Positions 6,640 to 12,296 of a DNA stretch of 12,296 nt are shown one piece after another (within the stretch, counting starts at the first letter, position 1; each line of letters opens with the position of its first letter). Origin of the DNA: an uncultured Oscillospiraceae bacterium (lineage in GTDB: Bacteria > Bacillota > Clostridia > Oscillospirales > Oscillospiraceae); the NCBI GenBank assembly GCA_934661715.1, contig CAKUJL010000027.1, forward strand, positions 1 to 12,296. Reading direction: 5' to 3'. The notes beneath the pieces are model-generated. The model saw only the letters and a program-made list of their open reading frames with translations. It was not told the origin of the DNA and did not search any database. A program made the position numbers and the translations under genes.

Positions 6640-7068
6640 TCAGCCCATTACGACGAGCGCAACGCCCGCCGCCAGAAGAAGATACCCCGGAAGCTGCTTT
6701 GCGCGGAATTTCTGCACCGGCATGCCGAAGAGGCCAAACTGGTCGATGAGCTGCGAGGAAATGATCTGGCCCGCCGTGGAGATGGCCAGCATGACGCTCG
6801 CGCCGACTTTCAAGGTGCACCAGCTGCTCGACGCGACGATCGCGATGCCGAAGATGCCGACCAGATACACGTACCACGGGGCCCCGCGGAAATCGAGCTT
6901 CGTTCTTTTTGCCAGCAGGTAGGCCAAAAGCAGAATCAGCGCAATGCCGTGCACAAAAAAGCAGATGGCAAACATCGAGTAGTAGTTTCCAAGCTGGCCG
7001 TTGAGCGAGACCATTACGCCTTGCAGGGCGCCGGCCAGAAGCAGCAGGAGATAGTAAAGCATCGTCAT
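6640..7068 (-). CDS. DMT superfamily transporter, YdcZ family, first of a pair
   Basis: 142 residues, hydrophobic throughout, with about five helices (near 3-19, 31-53, 65-81, 85-103 and 127-141). It opens with LLLLLAGALQGVMVSLNGQL, the helix plus N-x-x-L stretch typical of YdcZ-family proteins, and is a diverged paralogue of the gene downstream. The two presumably assemble as a heterodimer in the cytoplasmic membrane; the substrate is not predictable. ATG at 7068 follows AAAGGAAG with about 6 nt spacing; a second ATG at 7062 is possible. A clear promoter lies at 7096-7124, so this is the first gene of a two-gene operon. Confidence 0.82.
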   Translation of the reverse strand: MTMLYYLLLLLAGALQGVMVSLNGQLGNYYSMFAICFFVHGIALILLLAYLLAKRTKLDFRGAPWYVYLVGIFGIAIVASSSWCTLKVGASVMLAISTAGQIISSQLIDQFGLFGMPVQKFRAKQLPGYLLLAAGVALVVMG

Positions 7069-7095
7069 TCTTCTTCCTTTGAAAATTGCCTGTCT

Positions 7096-7124
7096 ATTAT
7101 ACAGAAATAACCCCGAAAACGCAA
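7096..7124 (-). promoter_or_regulatory. Sigma-A promoter of the YdcZ pair
   Basis: On the minus strand, TTGCGT (7124-7119) and a consensus TATAAT (7101-7096) are separated by exactly 17 bp, with the start codon 27 nt beyond the -10. Confidence 0.75.
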
Positions 7125-7153
7125 CCGTCTGGCGAAAAAGCTTTGAAAATGAA

Positions 7154-7181
7154 GGACTCTACTGCGGGTAGAGCCCTTTTT
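7154..7181 (+). terminator. Terminator-like hairpin upstream of the SGNH gene
   Basis: Stem 7154-7162 with 7168-7176 (core ctctac/gtagag, one internal mismatch), a five-base loop and TTTTT at 7177-7181. There is no plus-strand gene immediately upstream to terminate, because the DegV transcript already has a hairpin. It may end read-through or a short unseen transcript, or belong to a leader of the SGNH gene. Confidence 0.45.
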
Positions 7182-7237
7182 CTACGCTTGGGAGAGCCGC
7201 GCTCCCGGAAAAGGAGGGGGCAAAACCGCCCGTTCGG

Positions 7238-7275
7238 GTGACTTTTTGCGCGGTCTGCCGTAAACTGACGGCAGA
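7238..7275 (+). promoter_or_regulatory. Possible SGNH promoter with a palindrome over the -10
   Basis: GTGACT (7238-7243) and TAAACT (7261-7266) are 17 bp apart, each matching the sigma-A consensus at 4 of 6 positions. The -10 overlaps an exact 8-bp inverted repeat (tctgccgt at 7254-7261, acggcaga at 7268-7275, spacer of six). That arrangement would suit a repressor operator, or an RNA hairpin 5 nt before the AGGAGG if transcription begins further upstream. Confidence 0.3.
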
Positions 7276-7294
7276 AACACAGGAGGCGAACACA

Positions 7295-7972
7295 ATGGCG
7301 CAGACCAGAAGACTTTTGATTTTCGGCGACTCGATCGCCAAGGGCGTGACGTATCAGGACGGACGGTACCATCTGTGCGCGGGGCACAATTTTGACGCGC
7401 TGCGCGAAAAGGGACTGGACGTGCAGAATTTCGCGAAGATGGGCGCGTGCACCGATCTGGGACTCGAGATCGTAAAAAAGCGGCTGAGCGCCTGCGAAGA
7501 AGAAACGACCGCCGCGTTTTCCTTCGGCGGCAACGACTGCGATTTTGACTGGCAGGCGGTATCCGACCGGCCGGAGGACGAGCACCTGCCGAAAATTCCG
7601 GCGGAAGCCTTTTTGGAAAACTACCGCGCGATGGTGCATCTTGCAAAGGACGCGGGGGCGCGGGTGATCATGACGTCTCTTGTGCCGCTGGAGTCGCACC
7701 GGTTTTTGAACTTCGTCTCACAGGGGAAAAGCAAAGAGCGCATTTTGGCGTGGCTCGGGGACGCAGACCGCATTTTCCGCTGGCAGGAATACTACAACGA
7801 TCTCGTCTGCCGGCTCTCGCGGGAGCTGTCCGTTCCGCTTCTGGACCTGCGGCCGGAGTTTCTGAGGAGCCCTGTTTTCCCGTCGCTCATCTCCGACGAC
7901 GGCATCCACCCCACGCAGGCCGGGCACGATCTGGTGCACCGGTGCGCATGGGAGGCCGTTGGGAATCTGTAG
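7295..7972 (+). CDS. SGNH/GDSL-family hydrolase
   Basis: 225 residues. The SGNH blocks are visible: GDS with nucleophile S13 (LIFGDSIAKG), the glycine of block II probably in NFAKMGA (about 45-51), N80 in FGGND, and D202/H205 in DDGIHP near the C-terminus. The fold hydrolyses ester bonds (acetylated sugars, lipids, acyl thioesters); the substrate here is not predictable. No signal peptide or membrane helix is seen, so it is likely cytoplasmic. ATG at 7295 is chosen for AGGAGG 8 nt upstream; the frame opens further up at a GTG (7238), but that part lies over the candidate promoter and hairpin. The stop is 1 nt from the stop of the convergent MBL gene, leaving no room for a terminator. Confidence 0.86.
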   Translation: MAQTRRLLIFGDSIAKGVTYQDGRYHLCAGHNFDALREKGLDVQNFAKMGACTDLGLEIVKKRLSACEEETTAAFSFGGNDCDFDWQAVSDRPEDEHLPKIPAEAFLENYRAMVHLAKDAGARVIMTSLVPLESHRFLNFVSQGKSKERILAWLGDADRIFRWQEYYNDLVCRLSRELSVPLLDLRPEFLRSPVFPSLISDDGIHPTQAGHDLVHRCAWEAVGNL

Positions 7973-7973
7973 C

Positions 7974-9059
7974 TCAGCTTCCGAGGCAGCTGGCGTGCTT
8001 GCGGTAGCCTGCGGCGAGGGCGTCGTCCAGCGTTTCAAAGTAGACGCGGTTATCTTCTCCGGGGAGCTTGCCGCACGCAGCGGTGTGGACGACCTTGGAA
8101 GACGCGTTTCCGACATAAGAATAAGTATCCGTCGTCTGGGAAGTCTCTTTCTGGACGGCGGATTTTTCTTCGGAGGAAATGGTGACTGTCGTTCCGTCCG
8201 AGACCGCGACGATTTCGCCCAGAAGATCGGTCCGGTAGACCGCGATGCCGCACTTGGAAAGGCGGCTCAAGGCCGCTTCGGTCGGGTGGCCGTAGTCATT
8301 GTCCGCGCCGACGCTGATGACGGCGTATTCCGGGTTTACGGCCTCTAAAAATTCTACAGACGAGCTTCCCGCGCTGCCGTGGTGCGCGACCTTGAGAACC
8401 GTTGCCGAAACGTCGACGTTTGCAGCCAGCATATCGTCCTCGGCTTCAAAGCCCATGTCGCCGGTGAAGAGGAACGATGTTTGCCCGTAGCGGACTCTGG
8501 CGACCAAGCTTCCCTCGTTCGGGTCGTCTCCGTAATCTTCGACCGGGCCGAGAAATTCCACGCTGGCCTCGCCGAGGGCGAACGTGTCCCCGGCAGTGGG
8601 GACGGTGATGGAAAGGTTCTGCTCTTCGGCGTATTTTACGATGTCAGAGAAGACCTTCGTGTGCCAGCTGTCAACGGAGCAGTAAAAGCTGTCGGTCGTC
8701 GTCGTGGAGAGCACGGCGGCCAGACCGCCGCAGTGGTCCTCGTCCGGGTGCGAGCAGATGACGGCATCCAGATGCGTGATGCCCAGCTCCTTTAGCCGCG
8801 CGATGAGCTTCTGGTTGTTTTTGACCTTGCCGCCGTCAATGAGCATGGTTTCGCCGCCGCAGCGCACAAGGGCGCTGTCGCCCTGCCCGATATCGAGAAA
8901 GCGCACCTCAAAGCTCGTATCGCCCGAGACCGCCGGCGCGGAAACGGGCTCCGCCTGATTTTCCAGATACCGGCTCACAAACACGGCAAGCAGACACAAC
9001 ACGAGAACCACGACGGTCATCTGCGGGGAAAGCTTTTTGGAAGCGCGGCGCTTTTTCAT
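7974..9059 (-). CDS. ComEC-like MBL-fold hydrolase with N-terminal anchor and Ada-like C-terminal motif
   Basis: 361 residues. A Lys/Arg-rich start and one hydrophobic helix (about 14-28) form a signal anchor or signal peptide, so the domain should be extracellular. The metallo-beta-lactamase domain (about 48-295) carries FLDIGQGDS (54-62), the metal motif H104-P-D106-E-D108-H109, TGD (199-201), HHGS (226-229) and GHP (257-259), matching the ComEC/Rec2 C-terminal nuclease-like group. A linker (about 297-312) leads to an Ada-type Cys motif: YVGNASSKVVHTAAC with C329, then RVYF and AGYRKHASC with C358. This combination recurs in Bacillota and may be an extracellular nuclease or phosphodiesterase, not proven to act in competence. 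No ComEC membrane channel is present, so it is not ComEC itself. ATG at 9059 follows GGAGG by 7 nt; the promoter is at 9090-9118. Confidence 0.86.
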   Translation of the reverse strand: MKKRRASKKLSPQMTVVVLVLCLLAVFVSRYLENQAEPVSAPAVSGDTSFEVRFLDIGQGDSALVRCGGETMLIDGGKVKNNQKLIARLKELGITHLDAVICSHPDEDHCGGLAAVLSTTTTDSFYCSVDSWHTKVFSDIVKYAEEQNLSITVPTAGDTFALGEASVEFLGPVEDYGDDPNEGSLVARVRYGQTSFLFTGDMGFEAEDDMLAANVDVSATVLKVAHHGSAGSSSVEFLEAVNPEYAVISVGADNDYGHPTEAALSRLSKCGIAVYRTDLLGEIVAVSDGTTVTISSEEKSAVQKETSQTTDTYSYVGNASSKVVHTAACGKLPGEDNRVYFETLDDALAAGYRKHASCLGS

Positions 9060-9089
9060 ATTCCATCCTCCAAAGAAGGTTTTTCTTTT

Positions 9090-9118
9090 ATTTTAGCGGA
9101 AAACCGCGGAACTTACAA
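9090..9118 (-). promoter_or_regulatory. Sigma-A promoter of the MBL gene
   Basis: On the minus strand, TTGTAA (9118-9113) and TAAAAT (9095-9090) are 17 bp apart. The -35 shares two bases with the terminator hairpin of the upstream HD gene. Confidence 0.6.
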
Positions 9119-9147
9119 GGGCGCACCGCATTTTGCGGTGCGCCCTT
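9117..9147 (-). terminator. Hairpin terminator of the HD-domain gene
   Basis: A perfect 14-bp GC-rich stem (9117-9130 with 9134-9147) and a three-base loop, 12 nt after the HD gene stop. The U-tract on the minus strand is poor (TTGTAAGTT), so termination may be partial and some read-through into the MBL gene is possible. Confidence 0.65.
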
Positions 9148-9159
9148 CGGCGGTTTTTG

Positions 9160-9732
9160 TTACAGCGCGGCCACTTCCGCGAGGATAGTGTCCTCGGTCT
9201 CGGCCATGGCCTGAAGCGTTTTGGAAAGGAGCGTGTCGAGCTCCCAGCCGAGCTGCTCTGCGCCTCTGGCGATCACGTCGCGCGAACATCCGGCGGCAAA
9301 CTTCTTGTCCTTGTACTTTTTCTTGAGGGACTTGAGCTCCATGTCCTTCGTGCTCTTGCTCGGGCGCATGAGAGCCGCGGCCCAGATGAGACCCGTGAGC
9401 TCGTCGCAGGCAAAAAGCACCTTCTCCATCTCGCGCTCGGGCGCAACGTCGACGCAGATGCCGTAGCCGTGCGACACGACGGCGTGGATCATGTCCTCGC
9501 TCACGCCGCCCTTTTGCAGCATTTCAACGCACTTGACGCAGTGCTGCTCGGGGTAGAGCTCAAAATCAATGTCGTGCAGCAGACCGACCGTGCCCCAGTA
9601 ATCGGCCTCCGCGCCATAGCCCAGATCGTTTGCAAACCAGCGCATTACGGCCTCGACCGTCAGCGCGTGCTGTAAGTGAAAATGATCCTTGTTGTATTCG
9701 CGCAGAAGCGCCCACGCGTTTTCGCGTTCCAT
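9160..9732 (-). CDS. HD-domain phosphohydrolase family protein
   Basis: 190 residues. HD superfamily metal ligands can be placed: H22 in LQHALTVEAVMR, H53-D54 in GLLHDIDFE, H88 in VSHGYG and D110 in FACDELTG. The family removes phosphate from nucleotides or similar substrates; this short HDIG-type group is widespread in Clostridia and uncharacterised, so no substrate is assigned. It is cytoplasmic with no membrane segment. The start at 9732 (MERENAWALL) is preferred over the upstream in-frame ATG at 9762, since the promoter -10 lies at 9761-9766 and an mRNA starting below it would not include that ATG; an AAAGG-like site precedes 9732. The gene is a single unit, divergent from the operon at 9973 and closed by a strong hairpin. 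Confidence 0.85.
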   Translation of the reverse strand: MERENAWALLREYNKDHFHLQHALTVEAVMRWFANDLGYGAEADYWGTVGLLHDIDFELYPEQHCVKCVEMLQKGGVSEDMIHAVVSHGYGICVDVAPEREMEKVLFACDELTGLIWAAALMRPSKSTKDMELKSLKKKYKDKKFAAGCSRDVIARGAEQLGWELDTLLSKTLQAMAETEDTILAEVAAL

Positions 9733-9760
9733 AGTATCCCGCCTTTCGGTTTTTTCTTTC

Positions 9761-9788
9761 ATCTTACGCAAAAATTTGCGCCTGTCAA
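9761..9788 (-). promoter_or_regulatory. Sigma-A promoter of the HD gene with a 14-bp palindrome in its spacer
   Basis: On the minus strand, a consensus TTGACA (9788-9783) and TAAGAT (9766-9761) are 16 bp apart. The spacer holds a perfect palindrome, CGCAAAAATTTGCG (9767-9780), placed where a repressor dimer would block RNA polymerase. Confidence 0.65.
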
Positions 9789-9830
9789 GAGAAACTTCGC
9801 GCCGCTTCAAACCGAGAACAAATAAATCCC

Positions 9831-9891
9831 ACAAAAACGTTCTTTTTGCAAGTTGGAAAGGTGTTTGCTTGCAAAAAATGAACGTTTTTGT
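9831..9891. repeat. 61-bp palindrome between divergent promoters
   Basis: acaaaaacgttc at 9831-9842 pairs exactly with gaacgtttttgt at 9880-9891; after a two-base bulge, tttttgcaag (9843-9852) pairs with cttgcaaaaa (9868-9877). The loop is 15 nt. It is unrelated in sequence to elements A and B. It lies in the AT-rich 240-nt gap between the HD gene (start 9732) and the operon at 9973, midway between their -35 boxes. It could be a repeat copy, an operator region or a bidirectional block to transcription. Confidence 0.7.
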
Positions 9892-9912
9892 TTTGAAAAC
9901 GGCGGATTTTCT

Positions 9913-9941
9913 TTGACATTCTGATTTCTTCGTGATAGACT
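9913..9941 (+). promoter_or_regulatory. Sigma-A promoter of the unknown gene-pyrophosphatase operon
   Basis: Consensus TTGACA at 9913-9918, a 17-bp spacer and TAGACT at 9936-9941 preceded by TGA, an extended -10. It lies about 30 nt upstream of the start codon at 9973. Confidence 0.75.
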
Positions 9942-9972
9942 AGCGGCAGAAAAACCCATGCAGGAGGCATGT

Positions 9973-10749
9973 ATGACACTGTTAGAGCGTTACCTGAACT
10001 ACTTATCCCAGCTCTGCGAGGGCTCGCGGACGCCGCCGGAGGGCATTGTGCTCACCAAAACCGGCGACATGGAAAAGGCCATCGAATTGCAGCAGCAGAT
10101 CTCCCAAATCGGCATCCCGGAATTTGTGAAGCGCTGCGCCGCGCAGGACGGCGAGACGATCGCGGACGAGGAATTGCAGAATTTTGACCCGTCCGAGATG
10201 CTGGCCGCCCTGTCGCAGATGGACGCGGGCGAAGAAGCGCCTGCCCTGGAAGCGCCGGAGCCGGAAGAACCCGCCGAGCCCGTGAAGACGGAGGTCCGCG
10301 ACATCTACGAGGTGTTTCTGGACAGCGTGTGTCTGGAGGATCGTCTTCTTTCGTATCTCATCGACATTCTAAAGCGCGGCGCGAAGGATGAATTTCAGAC
10401 ACTTTCGCACGCGGCGGCGAGGACGCTTCTGGATATGGACGAGTTTCTTCTTTGGCTGGGGCACAAGGAGGCGTTTGCCGGGCCGGACGAGCGGGCCTGT
10501 GCGGCGATCATGGACGGCTGCCTGACCCGGCTGATGCAGGAGGGACAGAAGGAGCTGGCCGCGGCGCTCTTGTCCGGCGATGAAAAAACCTTCCTGCTGT
10601 TCCGGACGCAGGCGCCGGAGCTCGTGCATCTTCCCGACGCAACGTTCGAATGGTACGCGCAGAATTATCTCGACCGGTATTATCCCGTGCGGTTCATCTT
10701 AAAAATGAACGGCGTAGTATTTCCCGAGCTTTCGCAAAAGGAGGACTGA
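9973..10749 (+). CDS. Uncharacterised protein coupled to the CBS pyrophosphatase
   Basis: 258 residues; no family recognised. The N-terminal part (1-75) is mostly helical by residue pattern. An Ala/Pro/Glu-rich hinge (about 90-108, ALEAPEPEEPAEPVKTE) leads to a C-terminal part (110-258) rich in Leu and predicted helices, with several aromatic residues near the end (WYAQNYLDRYYPVRF). There is no signal peptide, membrane helix or obvious catalytic motif. ATG at 9973 is chosen for AGGAGG 5 nt upstream; an in-frame ATG at 9958 has no such site. The stop is 2 nt before the pyrophosphatase start, and the ribosome binding site of the latter lies inside this gene, so co-expression is nearly certain. 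A role linked to pyrophosphatase control or nucleotide sensing is only a guess from position. Confidence 0.8.
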   Translation: MTLLERYLNYLSQLCEGSRTPPEGIVLTKTGDMEKAIELQQQISQIGIPEFVKRCAAQDGETIADEELQNFDPSEMLAALSQMDAGEEAPALEAPEPEEPAEPVKTEVRDIYEVFLDSVCLEDRLLSYLIDILKRGAKDEFQTLSHAAARTLLDMDEFLLWLGHKEAFAGPDERACAAIMDGCLTRLMQEGQKELAAALLSGDEKTFLLFRTQAPELVHLPDATFEWYAQNYLDRYYPVRFILKMNGVVFPELSQKED

Positions 10750-10751
10750 CC

Positions 10752-12296
10752 ATGGACCCCATCTATGTCACCGGCCACCGCAACCCCGACACCGACTCCA
10801 TCGTCTCGGCGATGGCCTACGCGGCGCTTCAGAACGCGCTGGGAAACCGCGAATACGTCGCGGCGCGGCTGGGCCACATTTCGGACGAGACGCAGCTGGT
10901 GCTCGATCGCTTCGGCTTCCAGCCGCCCGTCCGCATCCAGACCATGCGCACGCAGGTGCAGGACCTGGACTACGACACGCCGCCGGCCCTTTCCCGCGCG
11001 GTCACGATCAGCAGAGCCTGGAAGGCCTTGCAGTCCGACCGCAGCATCCCGGCAATCCCCGTGACGAACGACGACGGCACGCTCTACGGTATGCTCTCGC
11101 CGTCAGAGATCGCGGAATACGACATGCAGACCATCACCAGCACCTACGCGGACAATCTGCCGATCTTCAATCTGCTGAACGTGCTCGACGGCAAGATCAT
11201 CAACGAGGCGGGCTATCTCATTGACCGCGTGAGCGGCGACGTGTCGATCGCGCTGCCGCAGCAGAACGAAAATCTGCTCTTCTCCGGCAAAAACTCCATC
11301 GTCATCTGCGGCGACCAGCCGGAAATGGCAAAACGCGCGATCGAAATGCAGGCCTGCTGCCTGATCGTGTGTCAGGCGGAGCTGCCGCCGGAGCTGCGCG
11401 AGGCTCCTACCTCGACGTGCATCATCGCAACGCCGTTTGACGCGTTCAAGGCCGCGCGGATGATCTACCACGCCATCGAGGCCGGGCGCATTTGCAGGAC
11501 CGAAGAGCTCGATGCGTTCCACCTGACCGATTTCGTCGACGATGTGAAGGAGGTCATGCTCGAAAGCCGCCACAGAAGCTACCCGATTCTGGACGAAAAC
11601 GACAAGGTCGTGGGCACGATCTCGCGGTATCACCTCTTAAAACCGCGGCGCAAGCGCGTCGTGCTGGTCGACCACAACGAAATGTCGCAGTCTGTGCCGG
11701 GACTCGAGCAGGCGGACATTCTGGAGATCATCGACCATCACCGGCTTGCCGACATTCAGACCGGCGCACCTATTTACTTCCGGAACGAGCCCGTCGGCTC
11801 GACCGCGACGATCATCGCTTCGATGTATCAGGAGCGGGGACTTCTGCCGTCTGACCGGCTGGCGGGATTGATGGCGGCGGCCATTGTCGCGGACACCGTC
11901 ATGTTCAAATCTCCGACGTCCACGCCGCGCGACCACCGCATGGCAGAGCGCATGGCCAGAATCGCGAACATTTCGCTCGACGAGCTCGGGCAGGCGATTT
12001 TCTCGGCCTCGATGGACGGCAAGGCGACGGACTCGCTGCTGTTCGGCGATTTCAAGGATTTCCACATTGCCGACCACGATTTCGGCGTCAGCCAGATCAC
12101 CTGCATCGACTCCAAGCACATGATGGAGCGCAAGGACGAGTTCCTCGCGCTGATGGAAAAGACGATGACCGAGCGCGGCTTTACGCTGATGATTCTGATG
12201 CTGACGGACGTTTTGCTCGAGGGCACGCAGATTCTCTATCTCGGCGACGAGGACATTTTCCTGCACGCGTTCAACACGCCGCTCAAGGACCACACG
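10752..12296 (+). CDS. ppaC: Manganese-dependent family II inorganic pyrophosphatase with CBS and DRTGG domains (3' partial)
   Basis: 515 residues are read and no stop is met, so the C-terminus lies outside; CBS-type family II enzymes are usually about 545-550 long, so little is missing, including the usual C-terminal basic SRKKQ-type motif. The DHH catalytic domain starts with TGHRNPDTDSI (ligands H9, D13, D15), is interrupted by a regulatory insert and resumes at VLVDHNE (D307, H308) and EIIDHHR (D328, H329, H330), with D381 in VADTVMFKS. The insert holds CBS 1 (about 67-125), a DRTGG-type domain (about 135-245) and CBS 2 (about 250-298). Known relatives hydrolyse pyrophosphate in the cytoplasm and are regulated by AMP, ADP, ATP and diadenosine polyphosphates bound to the CBS pair. 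ATG at 10752 follows AAAAGGAGG by 7 nt. It is the second gene of the operon starting at 9973. Confidence 0.95.
   Translation, partial: MDPIYVTGHRNPDTDSIVSAMAYAALQNALGNREYVAARLGHISDETQLVLDRFGFQPPVRIQTMRTQVQDLDYDTPPALSRAVTISRAWKALQSDRSIPAIPVTNDDGTLYGMLSPSEIAEYDMQTITSTYADNLPIFNLLNVLDGKIINEAGYLIDRVSGDVSIALPQQNENLLFSGKNSIVICGDQPEMAKRAIEMQACCLIVCQAELPPELREAPTSTCIIATPFDAFKAARMIYHAIEAGRICRTEELDAFHLTDFVDDVKEVMLESRHRSYPILDENDKVVGTISRYHLLKPRRKRVVLVDHNEMSQSVPGLEQADILEIIDHHRLADIQTGAPIYFRNEPVGSTATIIASMYQERGLLPSDRLAGLMAAAIVADTVMFKSPTSTPRDHRMAERMARIANISLDELGQAIFSASMDGKATDSLLFGDFKDFHIADHDFGVSQITCIDSKHMMERKDEFLALMEKTMTERGFTLMILMLTDVLLEGTQILYLGDEDIFLHAFNTPLKDHT

Noticed and set aside
6169..7110. 313-codon plus-strand open frame opposite the two YdcZ genes
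   Set aside because: Highly charged His/Arg/Glu composition typical of the antisense of hydrophobic codons; the minus-strand pair has a promoter, RBSs and a terminator.
7209..7256. Possible c-di-GMP-type or other riboswitch (GGGGGCAAAACCGCC)
   Set aside because: Only a short resemblance; the conserved second half and tetraloop-receptor arrangement could not be found. An Rfam scan would decide.
9689..9979. Small open frames on both strands across the 61-bp palindrome
   Set aside because: They cover promoters and the palindrome, lack RBSs and overlap the true gene starts.
11637..12293. Minus-strand open frame opposite the pyrophosphatase
   Set aside because: The plus strand encodes intact DHH pyrophosphatase motifs; the other strand is Arg/His-rich noise.
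1..12296. CRISPR array, tRNA, rRNA, integrase or transposase
   Set aside because: No regularly spaced direct repeats, no tRNA-like cloverleaf with CCA end, and no mobile-element protein were seen on either strand.

Overview
The window reads as chromosomal DNA of a GC-rich, low-virulence-type Clostridia member (Bacillota), most likely a gut Oscillospiraceae/Ruminococcaceae relative. Grounds: strong AGGAGG-type ribosome binding sites before almost every gene, frequent TTG/GTG starts, and a typical clostridial gene set (DegV protein, paired YdcZ-type transporters, S11 D,D-carboxypeptidase, CBS-domain inorganic pyrophosphatase, ComEC-like MBL protein with an Ada-like tail). The taxon is inference; no rRNA or other marker lies here.

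Layout. (1) 3-449 (+): C-terminal part of an XRE-type regulator with four membrane helices, cut by the window start. It converges on, and overlaps by 35 nt, (2) a leftward cluster, 4869 to 415: an S11 D-Ala-D-Ala carboxypeptidase, then a small two-helix zinc-ribbon protein, a family 2 glycoside hydrolase and an S66 LD-carboxypeptidase. The last three form a tight operon, the first junction being a TTGA start/stop overlap. (3) 5256-6128 (+): a DegV fatty-acid-binding protein, closed by a bidirectional hairpin. (4) 7068-6175 (-): two YdcZ-family half-size transporters behind a good sigma-A promoter. (5) 7295-7972 (+): an SGNH hydrolase that ends 1 nt from (6) 9059-7974 (-), an anchored or secreted ComEC-like MBL hydrolase. 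(7) 9732-9160 (-): an HD-domain phosphohydrolase. (8) 9973 to the window end (+): an uncharacterised 258-residue protein coupled to a family II (DHH) pyrophosphatase with CBS and DRTGG domains; the pyrophosphatase is cut by the window end.

Two carboxypeptidases acting on peptidoglycan peptides (S11 outside, S66 inside) lie in the same leftward cluster, suggesting cell-wall turnover and recycling, with the glycoside hydrolase possibly working on a sugar of the wall or of the diet. The other units look like independent housekeeping genes.

The least explained content is non-coding. Two palindromes of almost the same length (166 and 163 bp) flank the S11 gene. They share a central core and an inner-arm homology, yet their outer arms differ from copy to copy while still pairing within each copy: a candidate family of palindromic elements. 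A third, unrelated 61-bp palindrome sits between the two divergent promoters at 9761-9941, and a small perfect palindrome sits in the spacer of one of them.
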